From Thalassospira lohafexi (GTDB lineage: Bacteria > Pseudomonadota > Alphaproteobacteria > Rhodospirillales > Thalassospiraceae), in the NCBI RefSeq assembly GCF_002844275.1, contig NZ_NXGX01000004.1:186001-250000 (forward strand): a stretch of DNA of 64,000 bases. Reading direction: 5' to 3'. Made by a program: the position numbers and the translations under genes. Every line of letters starts with the position of its first letter. The stretch's first letter is position 1. This document shows, piece after piece, positions 41,981-51,421 of this stretch. The notes under the pieces were generated by a model, which was not told the DNA's origin, did no database searches, and saw nothing but the letters and a program-made list of their open reading frames with translations.

Positions 41981-42367
41981 ATGGCCGTCGATCCGAATAT
42001 GCCGATCCTGATTGTGGATGATTACAAAACCATGTTGCGTATCATCCGTAACCTTCTGCGGCAGCTCAACTTTACGAATATCGAAGAAGCGACCGATGGT
42101 AGCATGGCGCTTCGTAAGTTGCGTGAAGCTCCGTGCAGCCTCGTGATTTCTGACTGGAATATGGAGCCGATGACCGGCCTTCAGCTTCTTAAAGAAGTCC
42201 GTGCAGACGCCAAGTTGAAGGACCTGCCCTTCATCATGATTACGGCAGAAGCCAAGACCGAAAATGTGGTCATGGCGAAAAAAGCAGGTGTATCCAATTA
42301 CATCGTTAAACCGTTCAACGCAGAGACGTTGAAGGGTAAAATGAAGACTGTTATTGGTGATTTCTGA
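41981..42367 (+). CDS. cheY: CheY, chemotaxis response regulator
   Basis: 128 residues, a single receiver domain. The acidic pair D13/D14, acceptor D58 (VISDWNMEPMTG), T88 and K110 are all present, so it should be phosphorylated by CheA and bind FliM. The kinase and other che genes are not in the window. The gene is followed after 35 bases by cheZ with a small hairpin between them. Confidence 0.93.
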   Translation: MAVDPNMPILIVDDYKTMLRIIRNLLRQLNFTNIEEATDGSMALRKLREAPCSLVISDWNMEPMTGLQLLKEVRADAKLKDLPFIMITAEAKTENVVMAKKAGVSNYIVKPFNAETLKGKMKTVIGDF

Positions 42368-42374
42368 TCAGGGG

Positions 42375-42394
42375 CGCGGGACATTAGTCCCGCG
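42375..42394 (+). promoter_or_regulatory. Intercistronic hairpin between cheY and cheZ
   Basis: CGCGGGAC and GTCCCGCG form a perfect 8-base stem with loop ATTA. There is no T-run. It may protect the cheY message end or lower cheZ translation; the cheZ ribosome site is weak. Confidence 0.45.
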
Positions 42395-42402
42395 ATACCG
42401 TT

Positions 42403-43044
42403 ATGTCCAAAGCGTCCAAGGACGAAATACGCCAATTGTTGAATGATCTTCACGAGCGTCTCGAAGGGGATGATCTGAAGATTGAACAACTCTCTGAACT
42501 GATGGATCAGCTGTCACGCTTTGTGGGTGACAAGCCGACCGGGGATCAGAAGCGTCTGTTTGGTGAACTTGACGAGCTTTCAGGCATCATTCGCAAGATG
42601 AAGTCGGAAATCGCGTCGCTGCGTCCGGACGATATCAAGGCTGAATACATTCCCAACGCAACAGACGAACTTGATGCGATTGTGGATGCGACAGCGGGGG
42701 CGACCCATGAAATTCTTGATGCCATGGATGCACTTGAAGAATTCGCTCGAACGTTGCCCGCCGAACAGGCTGAGCTCGTAACCAGCGCAACAATGCGTGT
42801 TTACGAAGCTTGTAACTTCCAGGATATTACAGGGCAGCGCACGACCAAGGTCATTAAGGCTCTTAAATCCATTGAGGAACGTGTTGAAGGACTGGTGGCG
42901 GCATTTGGTGATGAAATTGCCAAATACGCAGCAGCCAATCCGAAAACCAAAAAAGAGCCAGAAGGTGATGAATCACTTTTGAATGGCCCGCAGCTTGAGG
43001 GCAAAGGCGTTTCGCAGGCTGACATTGACGCGATGTTTAACTAA
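42403..43044 (+). CDS. cheZ: CheZ-type CheY-P phosphatase
   Basis: 213 residues, mostly a long helical hairpin. The catalytic motif ACNFQDITGQRTTKV places D141 and Q145 where E. coli CheZ has its essential Asp and Gln. A flexible linker leads to the C-terminal peptide SQADIDAMFN, the presumed CheY-binding tail. CheZ speeds dephosphorylation of CheY-P. It is followed 11 bases later by the MotB-like gene. Confidence 0.9.
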   Translation: MSKASKDEIRQLLNDLHERLEGDDLKIEQLSELMDQLSRFVGDKPTGDQKRLFGELDELSGIIRKMKSEIASLRPDDIKAEYIPNATDELDAIVDATAGATHEILDAMDALEEFARTLPAEQAELVTSATMRVYEACNFQDITGQRTTKVIKALKSIEERVEGLVAAFGDEIAKYAAANPKTKKEPEGDESLLNGPQLEGKGVSQADIDAMFN

Positions 43045-43055
43045 GTGGCGTTGAT

Positions 43056-43919
43056 ATGGCGGAGATAGAGGACGACGGACCAACACCACCAACACCTCCT
43101 GCGAATGGTGCGGTGGCGCTGTTTCTCGCTCTCTATCTGTTGCTTTTGGCGTTCTTTATTCTGCTCAATACCATTTCGACCTTTGAAGAGGTCAAAACAC
43201 GCGAAGTGCAGGAAAGTCTTTCTTCTGCGTTCGCGTCTATTTTACCCCCCACGACCAGCTTGCAGACCGTGACCTCAATCGAAGGTCCGGTTGTTGCGGC
43301 CGAGGACATGCAGGAAAAGCTGGGACATCTTTTCCAGACGGCAATCAAAGTTGTTCGGGTTCAGGTCATCCAGCCCGGCAAATTGATGGAAGTCATCATG
43401 CATGTGGATCAGCTGTTTGATCCCAATTCCATTCTCATTCGCGAACGTCAGTCAGAGTTCATGGATCAGCTGGCAAGGGTTTTGGCCGATGATCAGGGCT
43501 ATGCGTCTTATGAAATGGAAATGGTGATGGGCAGTGAAGTCGGCTCCAAGGGGACGGTCGAAATTGAAAACAACCTTCAAATCGCCCGTGCTGGATCATT
43601 CGCCCGTGAATTGATCGACGTTGGCGCACCACAGGATCATCTTTTTGTGGGTATTGATCCCGGCGCTGATCCATTTATCGTGACCTTCCGGTTCTTCTGG
43701 AACCTGGGGCCGAAAGAACCACCCCAGCCGATTGAGCGTGAAAGCGATACACCAAATGGCGCAAATGGCAGTGCAACGCCTGCTGGCGTCGCGCCAACTG
43801 GAAACGGGAACACCGGTATCTTTGCACCGCAAAGAATGACCATCCCGCTTCCAGGGGGGAACCAGCCTGCTGTCAATCAACCAATCCCGCTTGGACCGCA
43901 GGCAGGGGGAGGGAGCTGA
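43056..43919 (+). CDS. MotB-like protein lacking the channel aspartate
   Basis: 287 residues with the layout of MotB: short N-terminus, one membrane helix (about 18-40) and a periplasmic domain. Compared with the next gene, the helix reads ALFLALYLLLLAFFILL, with hydrophobic residues in place of the ion-binding Asp (D24 of motB). The periplasmic part keeps an OmpA-like outline (VDQLFDPNSILIRERQSEFMDQLARVL, NLQIARAGSFARELIDVG), but the GHTD-type peptidoglycan-binding core is absent. The tail is Pro/Asn/Gly-rich. It cannot conduct ions by the known mechanism, so it may regulate, scaffold or inhibit stators. TGATG overlap couples it to motB. Confidence 0.75.
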   Translation: MAEIEDDGPTPPTPPANGAVALFLALYLLLLAFFILLNTISTFEEVKTREVQESLSSAFASILPPTTSLQTVTSIEGPVVAAEDMQEKLGHLFQTAIKVVRVQVIQPGKLMEVIMHVDQLFDPNSILIRERQSEFMDQLARVLADDQGYASYEMEMVMGSEVGSKGTVEIENNLQIARAGSFARELIDVGAPQDHLFVGIDPGADPFIVTFRFFWNLGPKEPPQPIERESDTPNGANGSATPAGVAPTGNGNTGIFAPQRMTIPLPGGNQPAVNQPIPLGPQAGGGS

Positions 43920-44647
43920 TGGCTGAAGAAGAATTCAAAAAGCACGAAACTCGAAGTGGTCCACCGGTCTGGATGCTCAGTCTGGCAGATTTGATCTCGT
44001 TGCTGCTGACGTTCTTTGTCATGCTGTTTGCAATGTCGAAAGTCAAAATTGACCGCTGGGACGAGGTTGTCGATTCTTTGTCGCAATCGATCAAACCATC
44101 GCCGCGCGAAGAAAATGACGAACCGATGGCCAGCCTCAACATTCCGCGCGTTTATCGCAAACCGGCAATGAACCTTGATTATCTCAGTGCGGTTATTGAT
44201 GATGCGATTGATGATAACCCGGTACTTGGCGATGCACGCATGTCGCGTGATGCCGACAAACTTGTGATTTCACTTCCGGGTGATCTTCTGTTTGTCAGTG
44301 GCAGTTCGGAAATGACCCAAAAGGCCCGGCAGGCGCTTTTTGTGCTGGGCGGCGTTTTGCGAAATATTGGTAACCGTGTCGGTGTGCAGGGGCACACGGA
44401 CCCCAGACCGCTCAGCGGACGGGGCGTTTATGCGTCAAACTGGGAACTTTCGCTGGCGCGTGCTGCGGCTGTTGCGAACGAATTGAAAAAATCAGGTTAC
44501 ACAGATTACATAAATATTTACGGATTTGCTGCATCAAGATACGACCAGCTTCCTGAAACGGTCGATGAAGATACGCGCTTTGAAATGGCGCGTCGGGTCG
44601 ATATCGTCATCGAACCCCATGGCGGAAGCGGGATCGGAGGCACGTAA
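43919..44647 (+). CDS. motB: MotB, stator peptidoglycan-anchoring subunit
   Basis: 242 residues. The single membrane helix WMLSLADLISLLLTFFVML contains the ion-binding aspartate (D24). The periplasmic OmpA domain has DLLFVSGSSEMTQKARQAL, VQGHTDPRPL and RRVDIVIEP, the peptidoglycan-binding residues. Together with MotA (7039-7833) it forms the torque unit. The ion used is not decided by sequence. It is translationally coupled to the preceding MotB-like gene. Confidence 0.92.
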   Translation: MAEEEFKKHETRSGPPVWMLSLADLISLLLTFFVMLFAMSKVKIDRWDEVVDSLSQSIKPSPREENDEPMASLNIPRVYRKPAMNLDYLSAVIDDAIDDNPVLGDARMSRDADKLVISLPGDLLFVSGSSEMTQKARQALFVLGGVLRNIGNRVGVQGHTDPRPLSGRGVYASNWELSLARAAAVANELKKSGYTDYINIYGFAASRYDQLPETVDEDTRFEMARRVDIVIEPHGGSGIGGT

Positions 44648-44649
44648 GT

Positions 44650-47600
44650 ATGGCAAATCTTGCTGTGCGCATCCTGCTGGCGGCTGCGATCACGGCTGCC
44701 ACGGCAATTTTATTGCCCATTAGCGGAATGCGCCCTGCAATGGCCCAGGCGGTTGATCCAGTGATCATCCGTTCCGGGATGCATAGCGGCTATGGACGAA
44801 TTGTTCTGCAATGGAGCAAGCCGGTCAATTACACCGCTGAAATCATCGGTGATCAGCTCGTTGTGCGATTTGACGCGCCGCTTGTCGCATCCCTGCGCGG
44901 GGTGCTTTCTCCGGTTTCCGAGTATGTTGAAGACGGTTTCTTTGATCCGGACGGTCGCACAGTTGCGTTTGTGTTGCGCGATGATTTCGAAGTGCGGGCC
45001 TTTAATGTCGGCAGCAACGTGGTTCTTGATATCCTTGATAAGCCACAAGCCACTCCACCTGCGCCAACACCGCCGGTGCCGGTAAGCAAACCTGCTCAGC
45101 AAGAACAAACATCACCGCAAGTCACACCTGCGCCGACCGTGCCGGTTGAAACCACAAATATTGAAAACACTGATCCCGATTTGCGCACGCTTGATGTGCG
45201 GGTTGGCCGCCACCCAACCTTCTACCGGTTGGTTTTTGATTGGCCCAATCGCACCGAATATGAGTTAAGCGGTGCGCAAGGATCGCAAAAAGTTGCATTT
45301 GGGGCCCCCGCGCGTATTGACGGGGCGGCAATTTCGCGTCGTCTCCCCGAAGGCGTACGCATTCGTCAATCTGCGACAAACCCGCTTGCTGTGGCTATTG
45401 ATACAGATCCACCGCGCTCGTTGCGCCATTTCCGGTCTGGTAACAAGGTTGTAGTTGATATTATGGGGGCACAGCGCGCCCCGGTAACCACGGCCGAAGA
45501 CAGCCGCCCGGCGACGACCCCTGGCGCCGCAGCAACGCCACCTGCACCCACAGCACCTGCATCTCAAGCCACAGCACCGACTGCGCCTGCTGCTCCACCG
45601 GCAAGCGCCAATACCGATTCCGCGCAAACGCCAGATGGGTCCAGTCCAGCGGTAAACGACGGGATCGATCCGACGTCACCAGAAGCCTTGGCCGCAAAAG
45701 CGCTAGCGGATGCTGAGCAAAGTATTGCGACTGGCGGTGGTGCGCAAGAACGTGAAAGTATTGGTGATCTGTCGGTTACGGTTGAGCAAACGGCAACAGA
45801 GATGTCCCTTAACTTCCCGTTTGGTCAGCCCGGTGGGGCGGCAATCTGGTCACGTGCCGGATTCTTGTGGGCAGTCTTTGATGTTCGGGCCAATCTTGAC
45901 CTTGAAGCCGTCCGACAGGAAGCCGCCCAGATTGTTGGGGTGATTGAGCAGATCGACAGTCCCTATGCGACCGTTGTGCGTCTGACCATCCCTGAAGGTG
46001 TGGGACTTTATACCACTGTCAATGACGCCGGTGATTGGCGGGTCACGCTGCAACAAGGTATTCTGCAGCCAATCGAAAAACTTGGCCCCTCGATTGAGCT
46101 TGATGAACAGACCCGCGCGCGCCTGATTGTGCCACTTGATGATATCGGGCCAACCATTCCAATTGATGACCCGGAAGTGGGCGATATGTTGCGTGTTGTG
46201 ACCACGTCTCAACGCGGTTACGGCATCGAGGTTGCCCTGCGCTATCCGGAATTTGAAGTGTTGCCATCCGTGCAGGGGGTTGTGGTCGCGCCCATGAACG
46301 AAACTGTACAGGTCACCAGTCGTGGCGACGGTCAGGCCGTGGTTGTTACTGCCGAGGATGGTCTTAACATCTCGCCTGAAGGCGCGCGGTTGCTGGCATC
46401 CGCAACCGGGGTCCGGGCCGCAACCGGCGATGGTCGCGAAGGGTTGATCTTCGAGCTTGATGACTGGCGACGCGGGGGGCTCGATAATTACAACAACGCC
46501 ATTCATAAGTTGCGCCGGGCGATTGCGCAAAGTGGTGACGAACACCGTAACAAGGCCCGACTGGAACTGGCGGAATATTATTTGGCCAACGGTCTTGGGC
46601 CAGAAGCAAATGCCATCGTTTCCGTTATGGAAGAAGACGATCCGCTGATTGCGCAGAAAGTTCAGTTCCGTGCCCTGAAGGCGGCGGTCAAATTCCTGAA
46701 TCGTGATTACGCCGAAGCCGAACGACTGCTTGACGACGACCGTCTGAAGGCGATCCCGGAAATGCAGTTATGGCGGGCGGTGACCCTTGCTGCACGCGGG
46801 CGGCCGAACGAAGGCGCACGTGATTTGCTTGAAAGCGTCCATATCCTTGATTTCTATCCGCCGGAACTTCTGGGGCGGATTGGACCGATTGCGACCGAAC
46901 AGGCGCTTTTGGTTGGCAATCCCGAAGCAGGCATGGACCTGATTGAAAAAATGTTGCTGACCAGCGGGTTGTCCGAAAGCAAGATCATGGACATCCAGTA
47001 TCTCAAAGGCATCTTCGAAGAGGAAGCTGGCGAACTGGAACAAGCGGTTGCGACCTGGGATCAGGTGGCCGAGGGCGAAAACCGCAAAGCCCGTGCCCAT
47101 GCTATCTTTGACAGAACAGAACTTTTGATGCGTTTGGAGCGGTTAACAGCCGATGATGCGATCGAACAGCTTCAAAAGTTGCGGTTTGCATGGCGTGGCG
47201 ATGCCTTTGAGATGGCGTTGCTCAAACGTATTGGTGAACTGCAGATCGAAAACAAAGATTTCCGCGATGGATTAAATACCCTGCGTCAGGTTGCGATCTT
47301 CTTCCCGAATATGCCGGTTGCCATAGAAGCAACCGACTTGATGCACAAGACGTTTGATAACCTCTATCTGGGCGACGACATCAACAATATCTCGGCGATC
47401 AAGGCGGTGGCCCTGTATGACGAGTTCCGCGAACTGACCCCGGCCGGTGAAAAGGGTGATGAGCTGATCCGCCGTCTTGCCGATCGGATGGTCAGTGTCG
47501 AACTGTTTGAGCGCGCCGAAGAGTTACTCGAACATCAGGTTGATTTCCGCCTTGATGGGGTGGAAAAGGCACGTGTCGGGGCACGCCTTGGCTTGGTCTA

Positions 47601-48159
47601 TTTGCTCGACAGCAAACCTGAACAAACCATCAGTGTGATTGAAAAGACCGAAGAACCGGGCATTTCCGAAGAGCTCGATACCCAACGGCGTCATCTTAAG
47701 GCGCGCGCTCTTTTGGATGTTGATCGCGGGGCCGAAGCCATTTCATCGCTTGAAGGTGATTATTCCAAAAATGCCGAACTGCTGCGGGTCGACTACTATC
47801 GTGGAACACGTGATTTCTTGTCAGCGGCAGAAACCTTCCAGCGTCTGGTCGGTGGGGATCAAGGCGATGTGATTGACGGGTTCTCTGACGAGCGTGCGCG
47901 CTATGTCTTGAACTGGGCTGTGAACCTTGCGATGGGCGGGCAGGAGCGGACGCTTAATATGCTCAAACGTCGCTATGGCGAGGTCATGGCCGCAAGCCCG
48001 TTTGCACAGGCATTTAATCTGATTACCTCGTCACCGACACAAGGGTTGATCGATTATCGGACCTTGGCAGACAAGGTTGACGAGGTGGAGAACTTCCAGG
48101 GCTTCCTCGCAAATTATCGCGATCAGTTGGAAAAATCTCAGCTTAGTGCTATAAATTAA
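44650..48159 (+). CDS. Giant secreted TPR protein with AMIN-like repeats, motB-linked
   Basis: 1169 residues starting two bases after motB. A signal peptide (about 1-34, ending PAMAQA) points to the periplasm. Two or three beta-rich segments (about 37-130, 177-272, 375-490), similar in style to AMIN domains, are separated by Pro/Ala/Thr-rich linkers. Residues 610-1160 are a long helical TPR-like superhelix (for example HRNKARLELAEYYLANGLGPEA). No enzyme motif is visible. The position suggests a periplasmic scaffold for stators or the motor, comparable in location to stator-ring proteins in other polar flagellates; function is not established. Confidence 0.8.
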   Translation: MANLAVRILLAAAITAATAILLPISGMRPAMAQAVDPVIIRSGMHSGYGRIVLQWSKPVNYTAEIIGDQLVVRFDAPLVASLRGVLSPVSEYVEDGFFDPDGRTVAFVLRDDFEVRAFNVGSNVVLDILDKPQATPPAPTPPVPVSKPAQQEQTSPQVTPAPTVPVETTNIENTDPDLRTLDVRVGRHPTFYRLVFDWPNRTEYELSGAQGSQKVAFGAPARIDGAAISRRLPEGVRIRQSATNPLAVAIDTDPPRSLRHFRSGNKVVVDIMGAQRAPVTTAEDSRPATTPGAAATPPAPTAPASQATAPTAPAAPPASANTDSAQTPDGSSPAVNDGIDPTSPEALAAKALADAEQSIATGGGAQERESIGDLSVTVEQTATEMSLNFPFGQPGGAAIWSRAGFLWAVFDVRANLDLEAVRQEAAQIVGVIEQIDSPYATVVRLTIPEGVGLYTTVNDAGDWRVTLQQGILQPIEKLGPSIELDEQTRARLIVPLDDIGPTIPIDDPEVGDMLRVVTTSQRGYGIEVALRYPEFEVLPSVQGVVVAPMNETVQVTSRGDGQAVVVTAEDGLNISPEGARLLASATGVRAATGDGREGLIFELDDWRRGGLDNYNNAIHKLRRAIAQSGDEHRNKARLELAEYYLANGLGPEANAIVSVMEEDDPLIAQKVQFRALKAAVKFLNRDYAEAERLLDDDRLKAIPEMQLWRAVTLAARGRPNEGARDLLESVHILDFYPPELLGRIGPIATEQALLVGNPEAGMDLIEKMLLTSGLSESKIMDIQYLKGIFEEEAGELEQAVATWDQVAEGENRKARAHAIFDRTELLMRLERLTADDAIEQLQKLRFAWRGDAFEMALLKRIGELQIENKDFRDGLNTLRQVAIFFPNMPVAIEATDLMHKTFDNLYLGDDINNISAIKAVALYDEFRELTPAGEKGDELIRRLADRMVSVELFERAEELLEHQVDFRLDGVEKARVGARLGLVYLLDSKPEQTISVIEKTEEPGISEELDTQRRHLKARALLDVDRGAEAISSLEGDYSKNAELLRVDYYRGTRDFLSAAETFQRLVGGDQGDVIDGFSDERARYVLNWAVNLAMGGQERTLNMLKRRYGEVMAASPFAQAFNLITSSPTQGLIDYRTLADKVDEVENFQGFLANYRDQLEKSQLSAIN

Positions 48160-48256
48160 AGCTCGAACAATGGTGTGAGCCGCATGCGGAGCTAAAAAGC
48201 ACCGATTTGCGCCCTTTTTCCGTTGATGTTTTGGTTATGGCGAAAGAGTTGCTGTG

Positions 48257-49588
48257 ATGGATCGTGCTTTAAAGATGGTCTATTATGATGACGTAAAGGT
48301 GGAAAAAGACATCTTTGCGCAGCTTTCGCTTGCCGAAAAGCATTTTCAGGGCGCGGGAATGCCGCGTGACGAAAGTGCGACTCGACGTATCCTTGACCAG
48401 ATTCACCGTCAAAGCCGTGCGTTTGCTGCGATCTGCTATGGCTACATGCGCAGTAAGGGAATCGGCGTTGCCGAGGACCTTGGCGAAGGCCAGCAATGGT
48501 ACCGCGAAGCGGCGTACTGGTTTAACGAAGAAGCATCATCGGGTGAGTCTATTTCGGCCAACAATCTTGGCTATCTTTATGCCAAGGGGCTTGGCGTTCA
48601 GGAAAATGCCGAAACCGCCGCGCACTGGTTTGAAGAAGCTGTTGAATTTGGCTCTGTGGCAGCGCTTTACAATCTTGGTGTGTGCTATCTGAACGGCTGG
48701 GGTGTTCCCCAGGATGATGAAACGGCAATCGAGTATCTGCAGCGCGCGAGCGCACTGAACGATCCGTCTGCAGCCAGTGTTCTTGCCTATCTTTATCTTG
48801 AAGGCCGTGGTGTCAGCCGCGACCCGTCCAAATCTTTTGAATACAACATGCGCGCGGCACGTGCGGGCAGCGTCGAAGCCGCATCGGCCCTTGGCTATGC
48901 GCTTGGCGTTGGTCTTGGTGCGGAGCGCAATGTGGCCGAAAGCATCAGTTGGTTTGAAATGGCCGCCAGCGAGGGTGACGCATACGCGCAGGCCAACCTT
49001 GCGATGTATTTCTGTCACTCCTCGGATCTCAAGCTGTTTAACCGCGGCTGGACGATGCTGACACATGCCTGTGATCAGGGCGATGTGTCCGCCAAATATC
49101 AAATGACGCAAATCCTGATTTTTGGCGTGCCGCATCGCGAACCCGATTACGCCGCAGCGCTTGATATTGCGATGGATTTGGCTGAGCTTGGCCATCCCGG
49201 CGGTTATCACCTGATTGGGGTGATGTACGAGCATGGCCTTGGCGTGCCTGTTGACATGGTGCGTTCGGCGACATGGTTTGAGCGTGCCGCACGCAAAGGG
49301 TCTGCCAACGGTCAGGCTGGCCTTGGTCGCCTGTATGCCATTGGTAGTGGCGTGGAACAGGACAATGTGCTGGCTTATTACTGGCTACGTATGTCGTCCC
49401 CTGCCGAAGGCAGTCAGGCATACCGCGAAATGGAAGCCGTTTTGGCCCGCATGAGTGAAAAAGAACGTCGCGTGGCCGAAAAATACGTTGCCGAAAATCC
49501 CGGCCCACGCCGCGGCAGCTTTGGTCTGAAACCGCTCGAAAATGGTGTTTTCAAATCGGGTACCAAGTCCGGTAAATACAAAGCGTAG
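48257..49588 (+). CDS. Sel1-repeat protein
   Basis: 443 residues from an ATG at 48257 (a GTG immediately upstream is also possible). No signal peptide. It contains about eight Sel1-like repeats of 36 residues (pattern SANNLGYLYAKGLGVQENAETAAHWFEEA), making an alpha-solenoid for protein binding, and a basic C-terminal tail. It is 97 bases after the giant TPR protein and is the last gene before a strong terminator, so it may belong to the same transcript; its partner is unknown. Confidence 0.85.
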   Translation: MDRALKMVYYDDVKVEKDIFAQLSLAEKHFQGAGMPRDESATRRILDQIHRQSRAFAAICYGYMRSKGIGVAEDLGEGQQWYREAAYWFNEEASSGESISANNLGYLYAKGLGVQENAETAAHWFEEAVEFGSVAALYNLGVCYLNGWGVPQDDETAIEYLQRASALNDPSAASVLAYLYLEGRGVSRDPSKSFEYNMRAARAGSVEAASALGYALGVGLGAERNVAESISWFEMAASEGDAYAQANLAMYFCHSSDLKLFNRGWTMLTHACDQGDVSAKYQMTQILIFGVPHREPDYAAALDIAMDLAELGHPGGYHLIGVMYEHGLGVPVDMVRSATWFERAARKGSANGQAGLGRLYAIGSGVEQDNVLAYYWLRMSSPAEGSQAYREMEAVLARMSEKERRVAEKYVAENPGPRRGSFGLKPLENGVFKSGTKSGKYKA

Positions 49589-49635
49589 CGTTTTCGTTGC
49601 GGAGATGATGGTCGGGACGAAACGTCCAACGCACT

Positions 49636-49672
49636 AAAAAAGCCGCCTGCACATGCAGGGCGGCTTTTGTTT
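49636..49672. terminator. Bidirectional terminator between the Sel1 gene and fliP
   Basis: AGCCGCC and GGCGGCT with inner TGC/GCA pairs form a strong hairpin with T-runs on both sides (six on the minus strand, TTTTGTTTT on the plus). It separates convergent transcripts. Confidence 0.85.
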
Positions 49673-49709
49673 TGGGTGGGTGATTTTTGGGGTTCGGCGC
49701 TTTCGGGGG

Positions 49710-50531
49710 CTACCCCCCGAAACTTTCCACCAAAGACCCGGCAATCAAGTACCAGCCGTCGACCATCACAAAGAAAATCAACTTGAATGGTAGCGAGATG
49801 ATGACAGGCGGCAACATCATCATCCCCATCGACATCAGGATACTTGCAACCACCATGTCGATGATCAAAAACGGAATGAACAACAAGAAGCCGATTTCAA
49901 ACGCCCGACGGAGCTCGCTGATCATAAAGGCCGGGATCAGGGCGCGCAGCGGAATGCTTTCGGGGGTGGTGATTTCGACCTTTGCCAAATTAACAAACAA
50001 TTCGAGGTCGCGGTCGCGTACCTGCGTCATCATGAAATCATGGACCGGGCTTACAGAACGCTCAAACCCTTCGAATTCATCAATGTCGCCATTGATCATC
50101 GGCTGAATGCCCTCATCCCAGACCCTTTCAAGGGTTGGCATCATGATGAACAGGGTCAGGAACATCGCCAGGCTGACAAGAACCTGATTGGGTGGGGACT
50201 GCTGAATGCCAAGGGCTGTTCGAAGCAGGCTGAGGACTACGATGATACGGGTAAAGGATGTCACCATCATCAGGATGGCCGGTGCGATGCTCAGGATCGT
50301 GATCAGACCGATCAACTGAATCATGCGCCCCGATGATGTCACCCCCGGGCCTTCGCCCAGATCAAAATTAAACGTTTGCGCATGAACCGTATCGCCACCG
50401 ATCAGAATGGCAATCAGGGGCAGCAGTGACCAGATCGCACATAGCGTCAACCAGCGTGGTGCACGCCATCGTGCGGGCGATGACGCGACCGTGTTGTGCG
50501 ACGTATCGTTATGATCAGAAGAACGGCTCAT
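49710..50531 (-). CDS. fliP: FliP, flagellar export gate protein
   Basis: 273 residues. After a polar N-terminus a signal-type segment ends near THVHAQ (written TVHAQ in the protein, about residue 52). The body has four membrane helices with LTILSIAPAILMMVTSFTRI, LRTALGIQQSPPNQVL and FMISELRRAFEIGFLLFIPFLIIDMVVAS, all standard. FliP forms the export pore with FliQ and FliR. The ATG overlaps the fliO stop (ATGA). Confidence 0.96.
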   Translation of the reverse strand: MSRSSDHNDTSHNTVASSPARWRAPRWLTLCAIWSLLPLIAILIGGDTVHAQTFNFDLGEGPGVTSSGRMIQLIGLITILSIAPAILMMVTSFTRIIVVLSLLRTALGIQQSPPNQVLVSLAMFLTLFIMMPTLERVWDEGIQPMINGDIDEFEGFERSVSPVHDFMMTQVRDRDLELFVNLAKVEITTPESIPLRALIPAFMISELRRAFEIGFLLFIPFLIIDMVVASILMSMGMMMLPPVIISLPFKLIFFVMVDGWYLIAGSLVESFGG

Positions 50532-50914
50532 ACGGGGGCTTTCCTGTCGGACGTGTCGAGGGTCTTGCGGGTGGCAGACAGGATATCGGCATCTTTTTCC
50601 GCGGTTTCCGGGGGATCTGTAACGTCACTGTCGAGAAGGTCGGTAAAATGGGTGCCGATGTTGCGCTCAACGATCATATCGCCATTTGGCCCCAACAAGA
50701 CCAGATGTTCGGTATCATCACGTTTCAGAAGAACAAGACGGCGTTTGGTATCAACAGGAACCACTTCGACAATGGACAGGCGGCGTTTAATACCGCGCCG
50801 GTTGATGTTGCGTGCACCAGGCACAAAACGCCGTGCAATCAGGGCAAACACCCCGATAATGCCCAGAACAAAAATCAGGGCAGCAACAAACCGGAAATAA
50901 GCGCTTAGTTCCAT
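50528..50914 (-). CDS. fliO: FliO, export gate assembly protein
   Basis: 128 residues: one N-terminal membrane helix (about 5-27), then a basic stretch (RRFVPGARNINRRGIKRRL) and a small cytoplasmic domain SIVEVVPVDTKRRLVLLKRDDTEHLVL typical of FliO, with a variable tail. It helps assemble the FliP ring. It is coupled to fliP. The 171-base gap upstream, before the small helical gene, holds nothing that I recognise. Confidence 0.9.
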   Translation of the reverse strand: MELSAYFRFVAALIFVLGIIGVFALIARRFVPGARNINRRGIKRRLSIVEVVPVDTKRRLVLLKRDDTEHLVLLGPNGDMIVERNIGTHFTDLLDSDVTDPPETAEKDADILSATRKTLDTSDRKAPV

Positions 50915-51085
50915 CAGGTAGTCATCCCCGTGATCGACCCGAGACTGTCCAAAAGTGACGTCTTACCCGCAACGACCATATTTCTGTTTACCGCGACCAC
51001 ACCGGTCACACAAGATGTCAAACCGATGTTCGCACTGGTAAGGCGTTTGAAATCAGCCTTTTGCCACCATGGAAATCAAAATCCC

Positions 51086-51421
51086 TTATCGGGTTTTGGC
51101 CGCATGGGCATAGGCGTTTGTGGCCTGTGCAGTGTTACTGATGCCCCGTAATTGACGTTGAAGGTCGGCGTATTCCTGTTCCATATTGGTTTCAAACAGG
51201 GCCAATTCATCGGTAAGGGCTGCAAGCAGCGGTGTCACATCGGTGCGTTGTTCCGGGTTCATGGAACGGGCCTGCGCACACAGATCGGCAACTTTGGTTT
51301 CAAGGGCTGAAAGCTCGACAACCTTGCCGTCTTCAAGATACCGCTGACTGGTTCGGATCAGCGACAATACGCGCTTTAGATCCTTCTTGAACTGATCGGG
51401 TTTGAAATGTTCAGGGCTCAT
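51086..51421 (-). CDS. Small helical protein between flhX and fliO, function unknown
   Basis: 111 residues, almost entirely helical and charged (FKPDQFKKDLKRVLSLIRTSQ, VVELSALETKVADLCAQAR). Length and helical pattern resemble FlgN/FliT-type export chaperones, but similarity is weak. The start overlaps the flhX stop (ATGA), so it is made together with that export-switch paralogue. A role in flagellar export is inferred from position. Confidence 0.7.
   Translation of the reverse strand: MSPEHFKPDQFKKDLKRVLSLIRTSQRYLEDGKVVELSALETKVADLCAQARSMNPEQRTDVTPLLAALTDELALFETNMEQEYADLQRQLRGISNTAQATNAYAHAAKTR

Noticed and set aside
48536..49234. 232-codon minus-strand frame in the Sel1 gene
   Set aside because: The repeat protein on the plus strand explains the open frame; the antisense product has no recognisable features.
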